A stretch of DNA of 64,000 nucleotides. Source: Devosia pacifica. Its GTDB lineage: Bacteria > Pseudomonadota > Alphaproteobacteria > Rhizobiales > Devosiaceae. The stretch spans positions 62,001 through 126,000 of the forward strand of contig NZ_BMZE01000003.1 of assembly GCF_014652635.1 (NCBI RefSeq), read 5' to 3'. Positions 44,003-52,727 of the stretch are shown piece after piece. The notes beneath the pieces were generated by a model. That model was not told where the DNA came from and ran no database searches. It saw only the letters and a program-made list of their open reading frames with translations. Within the stretch, counting starts at the first letter, position 1. The number at the start of each line of letters is the position of its first letter. The translations under genes were made by a program, and so were the position numbers.

Positions 44003-44479
44003 GTGCGGGAACCAATTATCGCTATATTTGCAGCCAGCCCGGCGCTGGCGTCGGTCCTGTCCATGGTGGTCGCCGGCGACCCGAAACTGCGGGTCCGCGT
44101 GTTCGATAGTGCAGTGTCGCTGCGCGCCTATATGCGCATCGCGCCAATTTCCGTCCTCGTATGCGACTGCGATCGCGAAGACGTCGACATGCCCGCTTTC
44201 GTCATGAGCCTTCGCGAAGATCCAGATGCAGCAGAGCGTCGGTTCTCCTCGATCGCTTTGTCACGACAGGTATCGCGCTCGTTCAAGCGCCAGATCGATG
44301 CCTCGGGGATCGATGAAGTGCTGGTAAAGCCGATGTCGCCGCGCCACCTTCTCGAGCGCGTTCACGCCCGCCTTGCCCGCAGGTCGCGCTCCCCGTCATC
44401 GCCACGGCCACGCCACCGTCCGCTCGAATGGGGACCGAACGTCGTTGAGCTCTTCCCCGGCGGCCAGCCCGCCCTTTAG
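44003..44479 (+). CDS. Receiver-like (CheY-fold) protein
   Basis: About 158 residues. The core follows the response-regulator fold: a hydrophobic first strand (IIAIFAAS), a strand ending in acidic residues (SVLVCDCDRED, candidate phosphoacceptor Asp), a Ser/Ala strand and the Lys-Pro pair in EVLVKPMSPRHLLERV. The first-strand acidic pair is absent, so phosphorylation is uncertain. The C-terminus is basic and disordered (RSRSPSSPRPRH). GTG at 44003 has GGGGG six bases upstream; ATG at 43991 is an alternative. No kinase gene is adjacent. Confidence 0.68.
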   Translation: MREPIIAIFAASPALASVLSMVVAGDPKLRVRVFDSAVSLRAYMRIAPISVLVCDCDREDVDMPAFVMSLREDPDAAERRFSSIALSRQVSRSFKRQIDASGIDEVLVKPMSPRHLLERVHARLARRSRSPSSPRPRHRPLEWGPNVVELFPGGQPAL

Positions 44480-44481
44480 CC

Positions 44482-45045
44482 CTAGCGGCCTTCCTCGATC
44501 ATCCGGCTGGCCCTGATCCACAGATCCTCAATGGAATCAGCGAACTGCACGGCACGATCGTAATCCCGCAGACCATGTGACAGCACGTCGGCGCTGAACC
44601 CGCGCAGCACCTCAAAAGCACGGTGCCTGTTGAGAAGGATCACCGGGCGCGCCTTGTTGGCGCCGCGCGCCGCGGCCCAGGCATGAAACAGGCTGGAAAC
44701 CGAGGCCAGAGAGCCGGGCAATCCGATGAATGCGTCTGTTTCGTCATTCAGCTGCGCCAGACGTTCGTCGGCATCGGGAATAACCGTAACTGGCACCGCC
44801 TGGAGGGCCGGCGGCAATGAAACGCTCTCATCGGCCAGCACCTCGACCGAGCCACCGGCGGTGCGCGCAGCCGTAATCAGCGGAATCGGCAGGGTGCCGC
44901 GCTCAGCCAAACACAGAATCCGTGCGCCCCGCTTGGCGAGATAGCTGCCGGTCTGGGACATGATGCTGGAGCGTTCCGGATCCCCCGGTCCCCGGTCCGA
45001 GGCAATGACAGTCAGTTTCGGTGCGTCTTTGTCCGGCATTCCCAC
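44482..45045 (-). CDS. Degenerate LOG / SLOG-fold protein
   Basis: 187 residues with a Rossmann-like LOG (cytokinin-activating, lysine decarboxylase-like) outline: an early GSYLAKRGARILCL strand-helix and DAFIGLPGSLASVSSLF where active LOG proteins have PGGxGTxxE. The phosphate-binding glycines and catalytic Glu are gone, so enzymatic phosphoribohydrolase activity is unlikely and a ligand-sensing role is possible. An ATG at 45039 is an alternative start. It converges on the receiver-like gene (2-base gap). Confidence 0.55.
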   Translation of the reverse strand: MGMPDKDAPKLTVIASDRGPGDPERSSIMSQTGSYLAKRGARILCLAERGTLPIPLITAARTAGGSVEVLADESVSLPPALQAVPVTVIPDADERLAQLNDETDAFIGLPGSLASVSSLFHAWAAARGANKARPVILLNRHRAFEVLRGFSADVLSHGLRDYDRAVQFADSIEDLWIRASRMIEEGR

Positions 45046-45187
45046 TCCGTTCTCGCCTTGGGCCTGTGCGAACCACGAAGGCTGCCAAGACCTTATAGTC
45101 TTTAGGGCTTGGCCGTCACAAGCGCACCGTTCACCACGTCATCGGCTAGTGCTGGTTCTCAGCCATGACAGACGGCATCATCGCATC

Positions 45188-46489
45188 ATGACACATCCAC
45201 ACCTCACGCGCCGCCGCCTGCTTGCCGGTTCTGTCGCCGCCGGAGCATTCCTCGTCGCACCGGCACTCGCAGCCTCTGTTCTTGATGCCTCCGACCTCGG
45301 TGTCGGCGATGCAGGCACGGATCAGGGCGGACGCCTGGCAGAGGCCATGCAGCAGGCAGCGCGCGAGGGCCGTATCCTGCAATTGCCAAGCGTTGACCTG
45401 AGGATCGATCAACCGATTGAAGTGCCCGCGGGTCTTGTGATCCAGGGCGTCGCCGGACAAACGAGGCTCATCATCTCCGGCGAAACCGGGCTGAACCTTA
45501 GTGGCCTCAACGCTGCCGTGCTGCGCGATCTGGTGTTTTCCGGCGGGCGGACGCAGATCTCAATGCAAGCAGTCCGAAGCGCGACGATTGCCAACTGCCA
45601 GTTCACCGATGCGCTCTTGATCGCCATCGATGCGCAGCAGTCTGCGGCCGTTATCGCCGATTGCCGCTTCGAGCGCATGGGTGATGCGGCAATACACTCG
45701 ATGGACGGGCTCGGGCTGACGATTTCGGGCTGCACCATCGATGATTGCGGCAATGCCGGCATTCGCATCTGGCGCAGCGAGAATGGCCGCGATGCGTCGA
45801 TCATCAGTTCGAACCGTATTCAGAATGTCGACTGGCGCGGCGGCGGGAACGGCCAGAACGGCAATGCCATCAACGTTTTCCGGGCCGATGAGGTTATCAT
45901 CGCCAACAATCATCTCGCCGACTGCGCGTTCACTGCAGTCAGGCTCAATGGCAGCCGAGATACGCAAGTATCCGGCAACATTTGTGTGGGGCACGGCGAA
46001 GTCGCGATTTTCTCGGAGTTCTCATTCTCGGGATCAGTGATTGCCAACAACATTGTCGATGACGCTGCTGGCGGCATCTCCATTACCAATCTCGATGTCG
46101 AGGGGCGACTGGCGGTGTGCCAGGGCAATCTGGTGCGCAACATCAGGCCGCGCTCGGACGTCAACCCGGACACTGTCCCCTTTGGCATTCACGCTGAGGC
46201 GTCGACAGCCATCACCGGCAACACCGTCACAAATGTCCCTGGGGTCGGCATCAGCGCCGGATGGGGCCCATTCCTTGACCAGGTGCTGGTCAACGGTAAT
46301 CTGGTGTCCGACACCGAAATCGGCATCGGTGTCAGCGTTGTCGAGGATTCGGGGCCGGTTCAGGTCTCCGGAAATCTCGTGAGCAACGCTGCTGTGGCAG
46401 CCGTCGCTGGTCTCCGGTGGGATCAGGTCGCCGAACCCGACCTGATCGCCAATGCCGGCAACTACGCGCATGTGAGCGTCGGCCCCTAG
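45188..46489 (+). CDS. TAT-exported parallel beta-helix repeat protein, TIGR03808-like
   Basis: 433 residues. The twin-arginine signal (THLTRRRLL, then a hydrophobic stretch to APALAA) directs folded export. The mature protein consists of repeated short strands of the type FERMGDAAIHSM and ISGNxxxxx, the sawtooth pattern of right-handed beta-helix proteins such as pectate lyases. No catalytic motif is apparent. The family is known from Rhizobiales and has no proven substrate. Its stop overlaps the asparaginase stop by 4 bases (convergent). Confidence 0.85.
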   Translation: MTHPHLTRRRLLAGSVAAGAFLVAPALAASVLDASDLGVGDAGTDQGGRLAEAMQQAAREGRILQLPSVDLRIDQPIEVPAGLVIQGVAGQTRLIISGETGLNLSGLNAAVLRDLVFSGGRTQISMQAVRSATIANCQFTDALLIAIDAQQSAAVIADCRFERMGDAAIHSMDGLGLTISGCTIDDCGNAGIRIWRSENGRDASIISSNRIQNVDWRGGGNGQNGNAINVFRADEVIIANNHLADCAFTAVRLNGSRDTQVSGNICVGHGEVAIFSEFSFSGSVIANNIVDDAAGGISITNLDVEGRLAVCQGNLVRNIRPRSDVNPDTVPFGIHAEASTAITGNTVTNVPGVGISAGWGPFLDQVLVNGNLVSDTEIGIGVSVVEDSGPVQVSGNLVSNAAVAAVAGLRWDQVAEPDLIANAGNYAHVSVGP

Positions 46490-47520
46490 ACCCCGTCGCG
46501 CGTCTCCCACTGGCTGGAGAAGGTCTCGGCAAGCCGCATCTCGCCGACAGCGATGCCGCGCACATTGCGCAGTGTCTGATGCTTTAGATCGCGCAGAACC
46601 TCAGCCTGTGCCTCTCCGAGATCGGCGTGTGCCTCAAGCAGGCCGGCCAGCATTGCGAAGGACGCCGGCAGGTTGCCATCGTCGCATTTGAGCGCATAGC
46701 CCCAGCCTTTGGCGCGCAGCGCGCCGCACTGAACACCTTCCGCGCCGCTTTTTTGCATCAATTTGTTGCCGAAGCCGCCGAGCAGTCTTGTATCAGCATG
46801 GTCGGTACCGGCGATCAGGTGCGGATGCGCTGCGGCAGCGTCAAACAGCATCTGCGACGCCTCTGCCAGCCGAGGCTCCAGCCCCTCACCGGTCGCCATG
46901 CGTGCAAAGCCATATGCAAACGATTTGAGCGGCGCCGCGAAGGTCGGAATCGAACAGCCGTCCGTGCCACAGCGGTCGACCGTCAATGGTTCGCCAATGA
47001 CGGCTTCAATCGCGTTGCGAACTTCTTGCTGAACCGGATGATCGATCCCGACATAGCCGCGCGGATCAATGCCTAAGGCTCTTGCGACCGCGAGCATACC
47101 CGCATGCTTGCCGGAACAGTTGTTGTGTAACTGGGTCGGGGCCTCGGCCTTTTCGCGCAAGGTCCTGCGCGCCGCGGCATTGGTCGGCTGATGGGCGCCA
47201 CATTCAAGATCGTTCTCGCTGAGCCCGAGCTTTGCGAGCAGCGCGCCAACCGCTTCCGTGTGGACGGCTTCGCCATGATGCGAGGCGCACGCGAGGGCCA
47301 GTTCGCGCTGGTCGAGCAGCCCCTGATCCCAAGCTCCCGAAGTGAAAATTGCCAGGGCCTGCATTGACTTGACGGCAGAGCGCGGAAAGATCGGCCGATT
47401 GAGATCACCGATAGACGCGATGATCGTGCCTGACGCGTCAACAATCGCCGCGGCACCGCGATGACGATTTTCCACAGAGTTGCCGCGAGAGGCTTCGGCG
47501 AGGACGGGATTTGCTGACAC
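46486..47520 (-). CDS. Class 3 (Rhizobium etli-type) L-asparaginase
   Basis: 344 residues. The residues of the R. etli ReAV active site fall at the same numbers here: Ser48 and Lys51 in RSAVKSM, Ser80 in CASHHG, Cys135 in NNCSGKHA, and Asp187/Cys189 in CGTDGCS. Those two Cys and Asp bind zinc in ReAV, so activity is likely. It hydrolyses asparagine to aspartate and ammonia in the cytoplasm. Monocistronic by position. Confidence 0.92.
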   Translation of the reverse strand: MSANPVLAEASRGNSVENRHRGAAAIVDASGTIIASIGDLNRPIFPRSAVKSMQALAIFTSGAWDQGLLDQRELALACASHHGEAVHTEAVGALLAKLGLSENDLECGAHQPTNAAARRTLREKAEAPTQLHNNCSGKHAGMLAVARALGIDPRGYVGIDHPVQQEVRNAIEAVIGEPLTVDRCGTDGCSIPTFAAPLKSFAYGFARMATGEGLEPRLAEASQMLFDAAAAHPHLIAGTDHADTRLLGGFGNKLMQKSGAEGVQCGALRAKGWGYALKCDDGNLPASFAMLAGLLEAHADLGEAQAEVLRDLKHQTLRNVRGIAVGEMRLAETFSSQWETRDGV

Positions 47521-47585
47521 TAGCGACCTCCAATGGTCCGCCTAGCCAGAAAGCCCCCGGCGTCGATTGTCAACTCGCATCGACC

Positions 47586-47687
47586 CTAGATCGCGGCTAG
47601 TGCCGGTTGGACCGCCAGAACCGCGGTGGCCAGAATGATCGCGCCAGCTGCGAGCGCCGCGATGAGTTCATTGATCTGTTGGTTCAT
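47586..47687 (-). CDS. Possible 33-residue single-span membrane peptide
   Basis: A frame of 33 codons beginning MNQQINELIAALAAG and continuing into a 20-residue hydrophobic helix (IILATAVLAVQPALAAI). The leader contains GGGGCG nine bases before the ATG. Nothing else explains the strand-specific hydrophobic coding pattern of this intergenic stretch. No family recognised; translation is unproven. Confidence 0.4.
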   Translation of the reverse strand: MNQQINELIAALAAGAIILATAVLAVQPALAAI

Positions 47688-47838
47688 TATTGTTCGCCCC
47701 GTTTATCGATGAGCGCACACTGGCCAATTGCGCTTGAACCGGCCGTTACACCATCGTTCATCGGGCGTTCAGGTGCTTGGCTCGCCGCAAGATCCGTGCG
47801 AGGCTGCGCTAAAGACGAGAAAAATCGGGAGGTTGGCT

Positions 47839-48708
47839 ATGGCTAGAGTTCTGGTGACCGGGGGCAGCGGCAAGCTCGGGCGTGCCGTCCTCAAGGATCT
47901 GGTGGCGCATGGGTATGATGTAGTCAATCTCGACCAGAGCCTGCCGCCTGAAGCAGTTTGCCCGACCGTCAGGGTCGACCTGACCGATTTTGGCGAGGTC
48001 TCTTCAGCCATTCTCGGGGCGGTCAACGAACGGGGCGGCAAGTTCGATGCCGTGGCGCACCTTGCAGCCATTCCGGCACCCGGCCAGTTCGCCAATCCAC
48101 GCACCTTCGCCAACAATGTGCCCACGAGCTACAACGTCTTCGAATCCTGCCGCATGGCGGGCATCAAGAATGTGGTCTTCGCCTCGTCCGAAACAGTGCT
48201 CGGACTGCCGTTCGATACGCCGCCGCCCTATGTGCCAGTCGACGAGGAGTATTTCCCGCGTCCTGAAAGCACCTATTCCCTCGGCAAGCTGCTCGACGAG
48301 ACGATGGCGGCGCAATATTGCCGCTGGGATCCGGAGTTGCGGATGATCGGCCTGCGCTTTTCAAACGTGATGTATCCTGAAGATTACGCAAAATTCCCGA
48401 GCTTTGACGATGATGCCAAGCTCAGGAAATGGAATCTGTGGGGCTATATCGATGCTCGTGATGGCGCTCAGGCCGTACGCCGCAGCATTGAGGCCGATTT
48501 CACCGGGTTCGAGCCCTTTATCATCGCCAATGCCGATACGGTCATGAGCCGCTCGAACACCTCCCTGTTGGCCGAGGTGTTCCCGGATGTGGAGCAGAAG
48601 GACAATATCAGCGCCAACGGCACGCTATTGTCGATCGAGAAGGCCAAGCGCATGCTCGGCTACTGGCCGCAATATAGCTGGCGGCACGAGGTATCCGGCA
48701 AGAAGTGA
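47839..48708 (+). CDS. NAD-dependent epimerase/dehydratase (extended SDR)
   Basis: 289 residues. The NAD-binding glycine motif (VTGGSGKLG) begins at residue 6. The family's Ser (FASSETVLG) and the catalytic YxxxK (TYSLGKLLDE) follow. The substrate cannot be told from sequence; sugar or uronate oxidoreductases share this architecture. The ATG at 47839 is preceded by GGGAGG, and the longer frame from 47728 is not needed. It converges on the urocanase-like gene. A link to the neighbouring catabolic operon is not suggested by strand. Confidence 0.87.
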   Translation: MARVLVTGGSGKLGRAVLKDLVAHGYDVVNLDQSLPPEAVCPTVRVDLTDFGEVSSAILGAVNERGGKFDAVAHLAAIPAPGQFANPRTFANNVPTSYNVFESCRMAGIKNVVFASSETVLGLPFDTPPPYVPVDEEYFPRPESTYSLGKLLDETMAAQYCRWDPELRMIGLRFSNVMYPEDYAKFPSFDDDAKLRKWNLWGYIDARDGAQAVRRSIEADFTGFEPFIIANADTVMSRSNTSLLAEVFPDVEQKDNISANGTLLSIEKAKRMLGYWPQYSWRHEVSGKK

Positions 48709-48721
48709 CCGGGCGCGCTGC

Positions 48722-50386
48722 CTAGTGCTTGAGAGCGATGTGGCCGATCCCCTTTTCGGCGATCTCCTCGAAGCTCTCTTCGTAGCCGGCATCGGCGTAG
48801 CGCATCACACCCAACGCCGTATCATTGGTGAGAGCATGGTCGAGGCGTTCGGTCGCCGCGCCGGTGCCATCGGCTACCACAGTGACGCCCGCCGACGTCA
48901 TGTAGCCGGCATAGCCACCACCGCCGGAATGGACCACGACGAGGTCGGCCATTGATGAGCACAACAGCATGGCATCGAGGATAGGCCAGTCTGCAATTGC
49001 GTCTGAGCCATCCTTCATCCGCTCCGTCATGATGTTGGGATGCGCCATCGCGCCCGCATCGAGATGGTCGCGGCTGAAGGTGATCGGGCCTGACAGCTCG
49101 CCGTTTTCGACCATGGCGTTGACAGCTATGGCCAGTTGCGTGCGCTCCCCATGCCCGAGCCAGGCGATACGGGCCGGCAGGCCCTCGAACGGCACATGCT
49201 CGCGGGCCAACCTGATCCAGTTGGTGACGATCTTGTTGTTCGGGAACATCTCAAGAAGCTTGTCGTCGATCTTCCTGATATCGTCAGGGTCGCCGGATTG
49301 CGCCATCCAGCGGAACGGGCCCACCGCCTTGGCAAATAGCGGACGCAGATATGCCTCCGTGAAAATCGGGATATCGAAAGCATTCTTGACGCCGCCGGCC
49401 TTCGCCTGGGTGCGGATCAGATTGCCGTTGTCAAAAACCTCGGCGCCGTTTTGCTGAAAGCTCAGCATGGCCCGCACGTGCTCGACAATCGAGCTGCGGC
49501 TGGCGGTCATCAGCTCTTCGGGGTTGGTCGTCCGCAATTCGCGCGCCCGCTCGACCGAATATCCCTTGGGCACATAGCCATAAACAAGATCGTGGGCTGA
49601 CGTCTGGTCGGTGACAATGTCCGGCACCACGCCGCGACGCGCGATCTCCGGATAAATCTCAGCGGCATTGCCGACAAGCCCGACCGACAGCGCACGCTTT
49701 TCCCGCACCGCCTGGTCAATCATCTCGAGCGCCGTGTCGAGATTCGGTGCGATCTCTTCGAGATAACCGATTTCCTTGCGCTTCCTGGCACGCTCAGCGT
49801 CAACATCGATGCAAAGGATCGCAGCGCCTGCCATGCGTCCAGCCAGCGGCTGCGCGCCGCCCATGCCACCCAGCCCGGCTGTCAGGATGAAGCGCCCAGC
49901 CAGCTCGCCGCCAAACCGACGTTCGGCGATGCGCATGAAGATTTCATAGGTGCCCTGGATGACACCCTGGCTGCCGATATATTGCCAGGCTCCGGCTGTT
50001 AGCCCGCCCCAACAGATAAGGCCTTTCTTTTCGAGTTCGTAGAAGATCTCGGCGCGTGCCCACTGGCCTACGAGATTGCAATTGGCCATGATCACCAGCG
50101 GTGCCTTGGCGTGTGTCTTCACCACGCCGATCGGCTTGCCGGACTGGATGATCAGGGTTTCATCTTCTTCCATCGTCTTCAGAGCATTGACGATCGCATC
50201 ATGACTCGCCCAGTTGCGCGCAGCCTTGCCGAGCGCCGCGTAGACTATGAGGCTGTCCGGGTCTTCACCGACACTCAGCACGTTCTCCAGCAATCGCAGC
50301 AGCGATTCCTGGCGCCAGCCCCTGGCGCGAAGGTCTGAGCCGCCCGGTATCGGAAATTTCGGGTGCCGCGGATTGTCTGTGGGCAT
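48722..50386 (-). CDS. Urocanase-family protein, probable thiourocanate hydratase
   Basis: 554 residues, clearly of the HutU fold: QPLAGRMAGAAIL following the AGLGGMGGA NAD motif, then DQTSAHDLVYGY, and the signature GLPARIAWLGHGER. In true urocanases the signature reads GLPxRICW with the catalytic Cys (Cys410 in Pseudomonas putida); here residue 408 is Ala. Cys-to-Ala change at that site abolishes urocanase activity in P. putida as I recall, so ordinary histidine breakdown is unlikely. Thiourocanate hydratase is the close relative in ergothioneine catabolism, and the rest of the operon fits that pathway. It is the last gene of the operon and follows the DUF917 stop by two bases. Confidence 0.8.
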   Translation of the reverse strand: MPTDNPRHPKFPIPGGSDLRARGWRQESLLRLLENVLSVGEDPDSLIVYAALGKAARNWASHDAIVNALKTMEEDETLIIQSGKPIGVVKTHAKAPLVIMANCNLVGQWARAEIFYELEKKGLICWGGLTAGAWQYIGSQGVIQGTYEIFMRIAERRFGGELAGRFILTAGLGGMGGAQPLAGRMAGAAILCIDVDAERARKRKEIGYLEEIAPNLDTALEMIDQAVREKRALSVGLVGNAAEIYPEIARRGVVPDIVTDQTSAHDLVYGYVPKGYSVERARELRTTNPEELMTASRSSIVEHVRAMLSFQQNGAEVFDNGNLIRTQAKAGGVKNAFDIPIFTEAYLRPLFAKAVGPFRWMAQSGDPDDIRKIDDKLLEMFPNNKIVTNWIRLAREHVPFEGLPARIAWLGHGERTQLAIAVNAMVENGELSGPITFSRDHLDAGAMAHPNIMTERMKDGSDAIADWPILDAMLLCSSMADLVVVHSGGGGYAGYMTSAGVTVVADGTGAATERLDHALTNDTALGVMRYADAGYEESFEEIAEKGIGHIALKH

Positions 50387-50388
50387 GG

Positions 50389-51474
50389 TCAGGCTCCCAT
50401 ATCCAGAGCGTATTTCTGCAACTCGATCCCCATGGATTTTTCGACATGGGGGTAAACCGCCGGGTCCTTGACGCTCGATGCCAGCGGAATGACAGCCTTG
50501 GATACATGCAGCACGAAAATCTTCATGCCCTCCTCCAGCTGTCCGACGCTGAGAGGCTCCCCATCCTGGGACAGCGTGGTGATGACATCCGGGAAGGTCG
50601 CGACCCGTTCGCCGTTCTGGTCGACCGCCATGTATTCGTTCATCACATGCAGCACCGTGCCGTCGGCCAGCGTTACCGTGCCGATGTCGAAGGCTTCCTT
50701 GGTATAGACAACGGCCTTCTTCGTGATTTCTCCCTCGGCGAGAATAGCGCCGCCGGTGGTCTTGACGATGGCATCGATGATGGCGCTGCCACCACGTGTT
50801 TCGGCAGCGATGATCGCCTCACCCAATGTTAGGGCCAGCGATATGCCGCCAAGTGCGGCGTGCTCGCGCACATAGCTGGCGCGGACCGGGTTGCGGCACG
50901 AGGCGATGAATCCGCCCGACATGTCGGAGGCGGTGCGCAGGATCGGCGACACCTTCGCTGTCGCGCCGCGCGTCACCAGCTCGATATAGCGGTTCTCCTC
51001 ACGGTTGCCGCCGACCGCGGTCTGGATCATCGGCTCCGGCGATCCGGCGAGCCCGATCGAGCCCATGTCTCCAGTTGGGTGGGCCCTGATATCACCGACG
51101 GCATCGACGACTTTGGTACCGAGCACCGCAGAGGGCAGCCAGCCGTTGAGCGTCGAGGACTTGCCGTTCTGTCCGACCATCAGCCCGGAAAGCGGTTCGC
51201 CCAGCGCATCCTGCAGCAGTTCCACCGCCCTGATGTAATCAATCCCACGCATCTCCCAGGGCGTTGTCGAGGCCGGCGCGCCGATGGCAGCAGCAGTCGC
51301 CACCCAGTCATCGGCATCGAGTTCCTCGATAGAGACCAGTTCCGGCTTGCCGATCGAGACGGCAGCATGGCCGAGCATGCGGCCATGATCGGCCCAGCCG
51401 CCACCGCCTGCCGCATAGACGGAGCCGCCCTTGACCGCGGCCTCGACGTCTTTTTCCGTCAGAATGCGTCCCAT
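50389..51474 (-). CDS. DUF917 protein, candidate thiohydantoin desulfurase
   Basis: 361 residues. The DUF917 N-terminus (VYAAGGGGWADHGRM), a Gly-rich TTGGAILAEGEI segment and the ALTLGEAII block are recognisable. DUF917 proteins occur with hydantoinase genes. In the published five-step ergothioneine route, the third step, removing sulfur from the thiohydantoin, needed an enzyme type unrelated to earlier ones. Position in this operon makes DUF917 the best candidate, an inference. ATG at 51474 shares one base with the M20 stop (TGATG). Confidence 0.75.
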   Translation of the reverse strand: MGRILTEKDVEAAVKGGSVYAAGGGGWADHGRMLGHAAVSIGKPELVSIEELDADDWVATAAAIGAPASTTPWEMRGIDYIRAVELLQDALGEPLSGLMVGQNGKSSTLNGWLPSAVLGTKVVDAVGDIRAHPTGDMGSIGLAGSPEPMIQTAVGGNREENRYIELVTRGATAKVSPILRTASDMSGGFIASCRNPVRASYVREHAALGGISLALTLGEAIIAAETRGGSAIIDAIVKTTGGAILAEGEITKKAVVYTKEAFDIGTVTLADGTVLHVMNEYMAVDQNGERVATFPDVITTLSQDGEPLSVGQLEEGMKIFVLHVSKAVIPLASSVKDPAVYPHVEKSMGIELQKYALDMGA

Positions 51475-52727
51475 CAAGCAATCTCCTGTAAACGCGTGTC
51501 GAGGCGTTTCACCGCCTCCAGCAATACGGCGGCGCCCATCGCAATGTCTTCATTGGTCGCCGATTCGTCGGGCGTGTGGCTGCGTCCGCCGAGGCAAGGC
51601 ACAAAGATCATTGCCGCCCGCGTCAACCGCGCCATCCATGCCGTGTCATGTCCGGCACCGGACGCCATGCGGCGGTGGCGGGCTCCGACATGCTCGCTTG
51701 CCTCGTCAAGGATATCGAGCAATTCGGCATCACACGGCGTCGGCATATTGTCCGAGATAATCTTTGGTTCGGATGCCGTGACCCCGGCCTGCTCGGCAAT
51801 ACCCGCAACACCCGCTTCGAGCTCACCGAGAAAGCGAACCATGTCCTCGCGACGTTCGGCGCGCGCATCGATCAGCATGCGCACCCGCGCCGGCACAACG
51901 TTCGCAGCGTTCGGCTCCATCGAGAACTCGCCAACAGTCGCGGCAAAATGCGCGTCACCGCTTGCGAGCTCTGTCGCAAAACGCTCGACCGCCAGAACCA
52001 TCCAGCTGGCGGCAGTCAGTGCGTCCTGCCGTGCGCCCATTGGCGTTGTGCCGGCATGGTCGGCCCTGCCCTCAACGATGATTTCCACGCGGGTGATGCC
52101 AGCGATGGCGGTGACCACGCCGACATCGAATTGCTGGTTATCGAGAACGGGTCCCTGCTCGATATGCAGCTCGAGAAACGCTTTGATATCGCTGCGGTCT
52201 TCCGCACTCGCGGGATTGCCTCCGACCTGTTCGATGCCCTCCGCAAGCGTCAGCGAACCGGCCTCTCTTGTCAGCCACTCGTCGGGCCGCACACCCGCCA
52301 GCCCCCGGCTACCGACACATGAGACGCCAAATATCGAGACCTCCTCGGCAAGAAAGTCGACGATCTCAAGATCGTGCTCGAGCGTGATCCCCTGCTCGTC
52401 GAGCGCCCGCGCCACCTCAAGCCCGGCAATAACGCCGGCGATGCCGTCATAACGCCCACCGTCAGGCACCGTGTCGGAGTGCGAACCAAGCATGATCGTG
52501 CCGGAGCCGGGCTGGCGTCCGCGGCGGGTGCCGATCAGATTGCCGGCGGCATCAAGGCGGGTGCTCAGGCCCGCCGCCTCGAAACGCTGAGTGAGCCAGT
52601 TGCGACCCTCGAGAAACATCGGCGTGAAGGCACGTCTCGTGTAGGGGCGGCCAGGATCTGTAAGGCCGCTCAGGGCATCGATATCGGCGCCGATCCGCGT
52701 TGCGTCTGTGACGAGGTTGCGCGTCAT
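51474..52727 (-). CDS. M20-family N-carbamoyl amino acid amidohydrolase
   Basis: 417 residues of the hydantoinase/carbamoylase branch of M20. Metal ligands are visible: His83 and Asp94 (GSHSDTVPDGGRYDG), Glu128-Glu129 (LAEEVSIFG) and His188 (LHIEQGPVLD). It should hydrolyse an N-carbamoyl amino acid to the free amino acid, CO2 and ammonia; N-carbamoyl-L-glutamate is the predicted substrate here, giving glutamate. The ATG at 52727 overlaps the amidohydrolase stop as ATGA. A longer frame to 52829 is not supported. Confidence 0.85.
   Translation of the reverse strand: MTRNLVTDATRIGADIDALSGLTDPGRPYTRRAFTPMFLEGRNWLTQRFEAAGLSTRLDAAGNLIGTRRGRQPGSGTIMLGSHSDTVPDGGRYDGIAGVIAGLEVARALDEQGITLEHDLEIVDFLAEEVSIFGVSCVGSRGLAGVRPDEWLTREAGSLTLAEGIEQVGGNPASAEDRSDIKAFLELHIEQGPVLDNQQFDVGVVTAIAGITRVEIIVEGRADHAGTTPMGARQDALTAASWMVLAVERFATELASGDAHFAATVGEFSMEPNAANVVPARVRMLIDARAERREDMVRFLGELEAGVAGIAEQAGVTASEPKIISDNMPTPCDAELLDILDEASEHVGARHRRMASGAGHDTAWMARLTRAAMIFVPCLGGRSHTPDESATNEDIAMGAAVLLEAVKRLDTRLQEIA

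Noticed and set aside
50860-52452. A 530-codon open frame on the plus strand
   Set aside because: Antisense to the DUF917 and M20 genes, Ser/Arg/Ala rich with no recognisable motif; a shadow frame.
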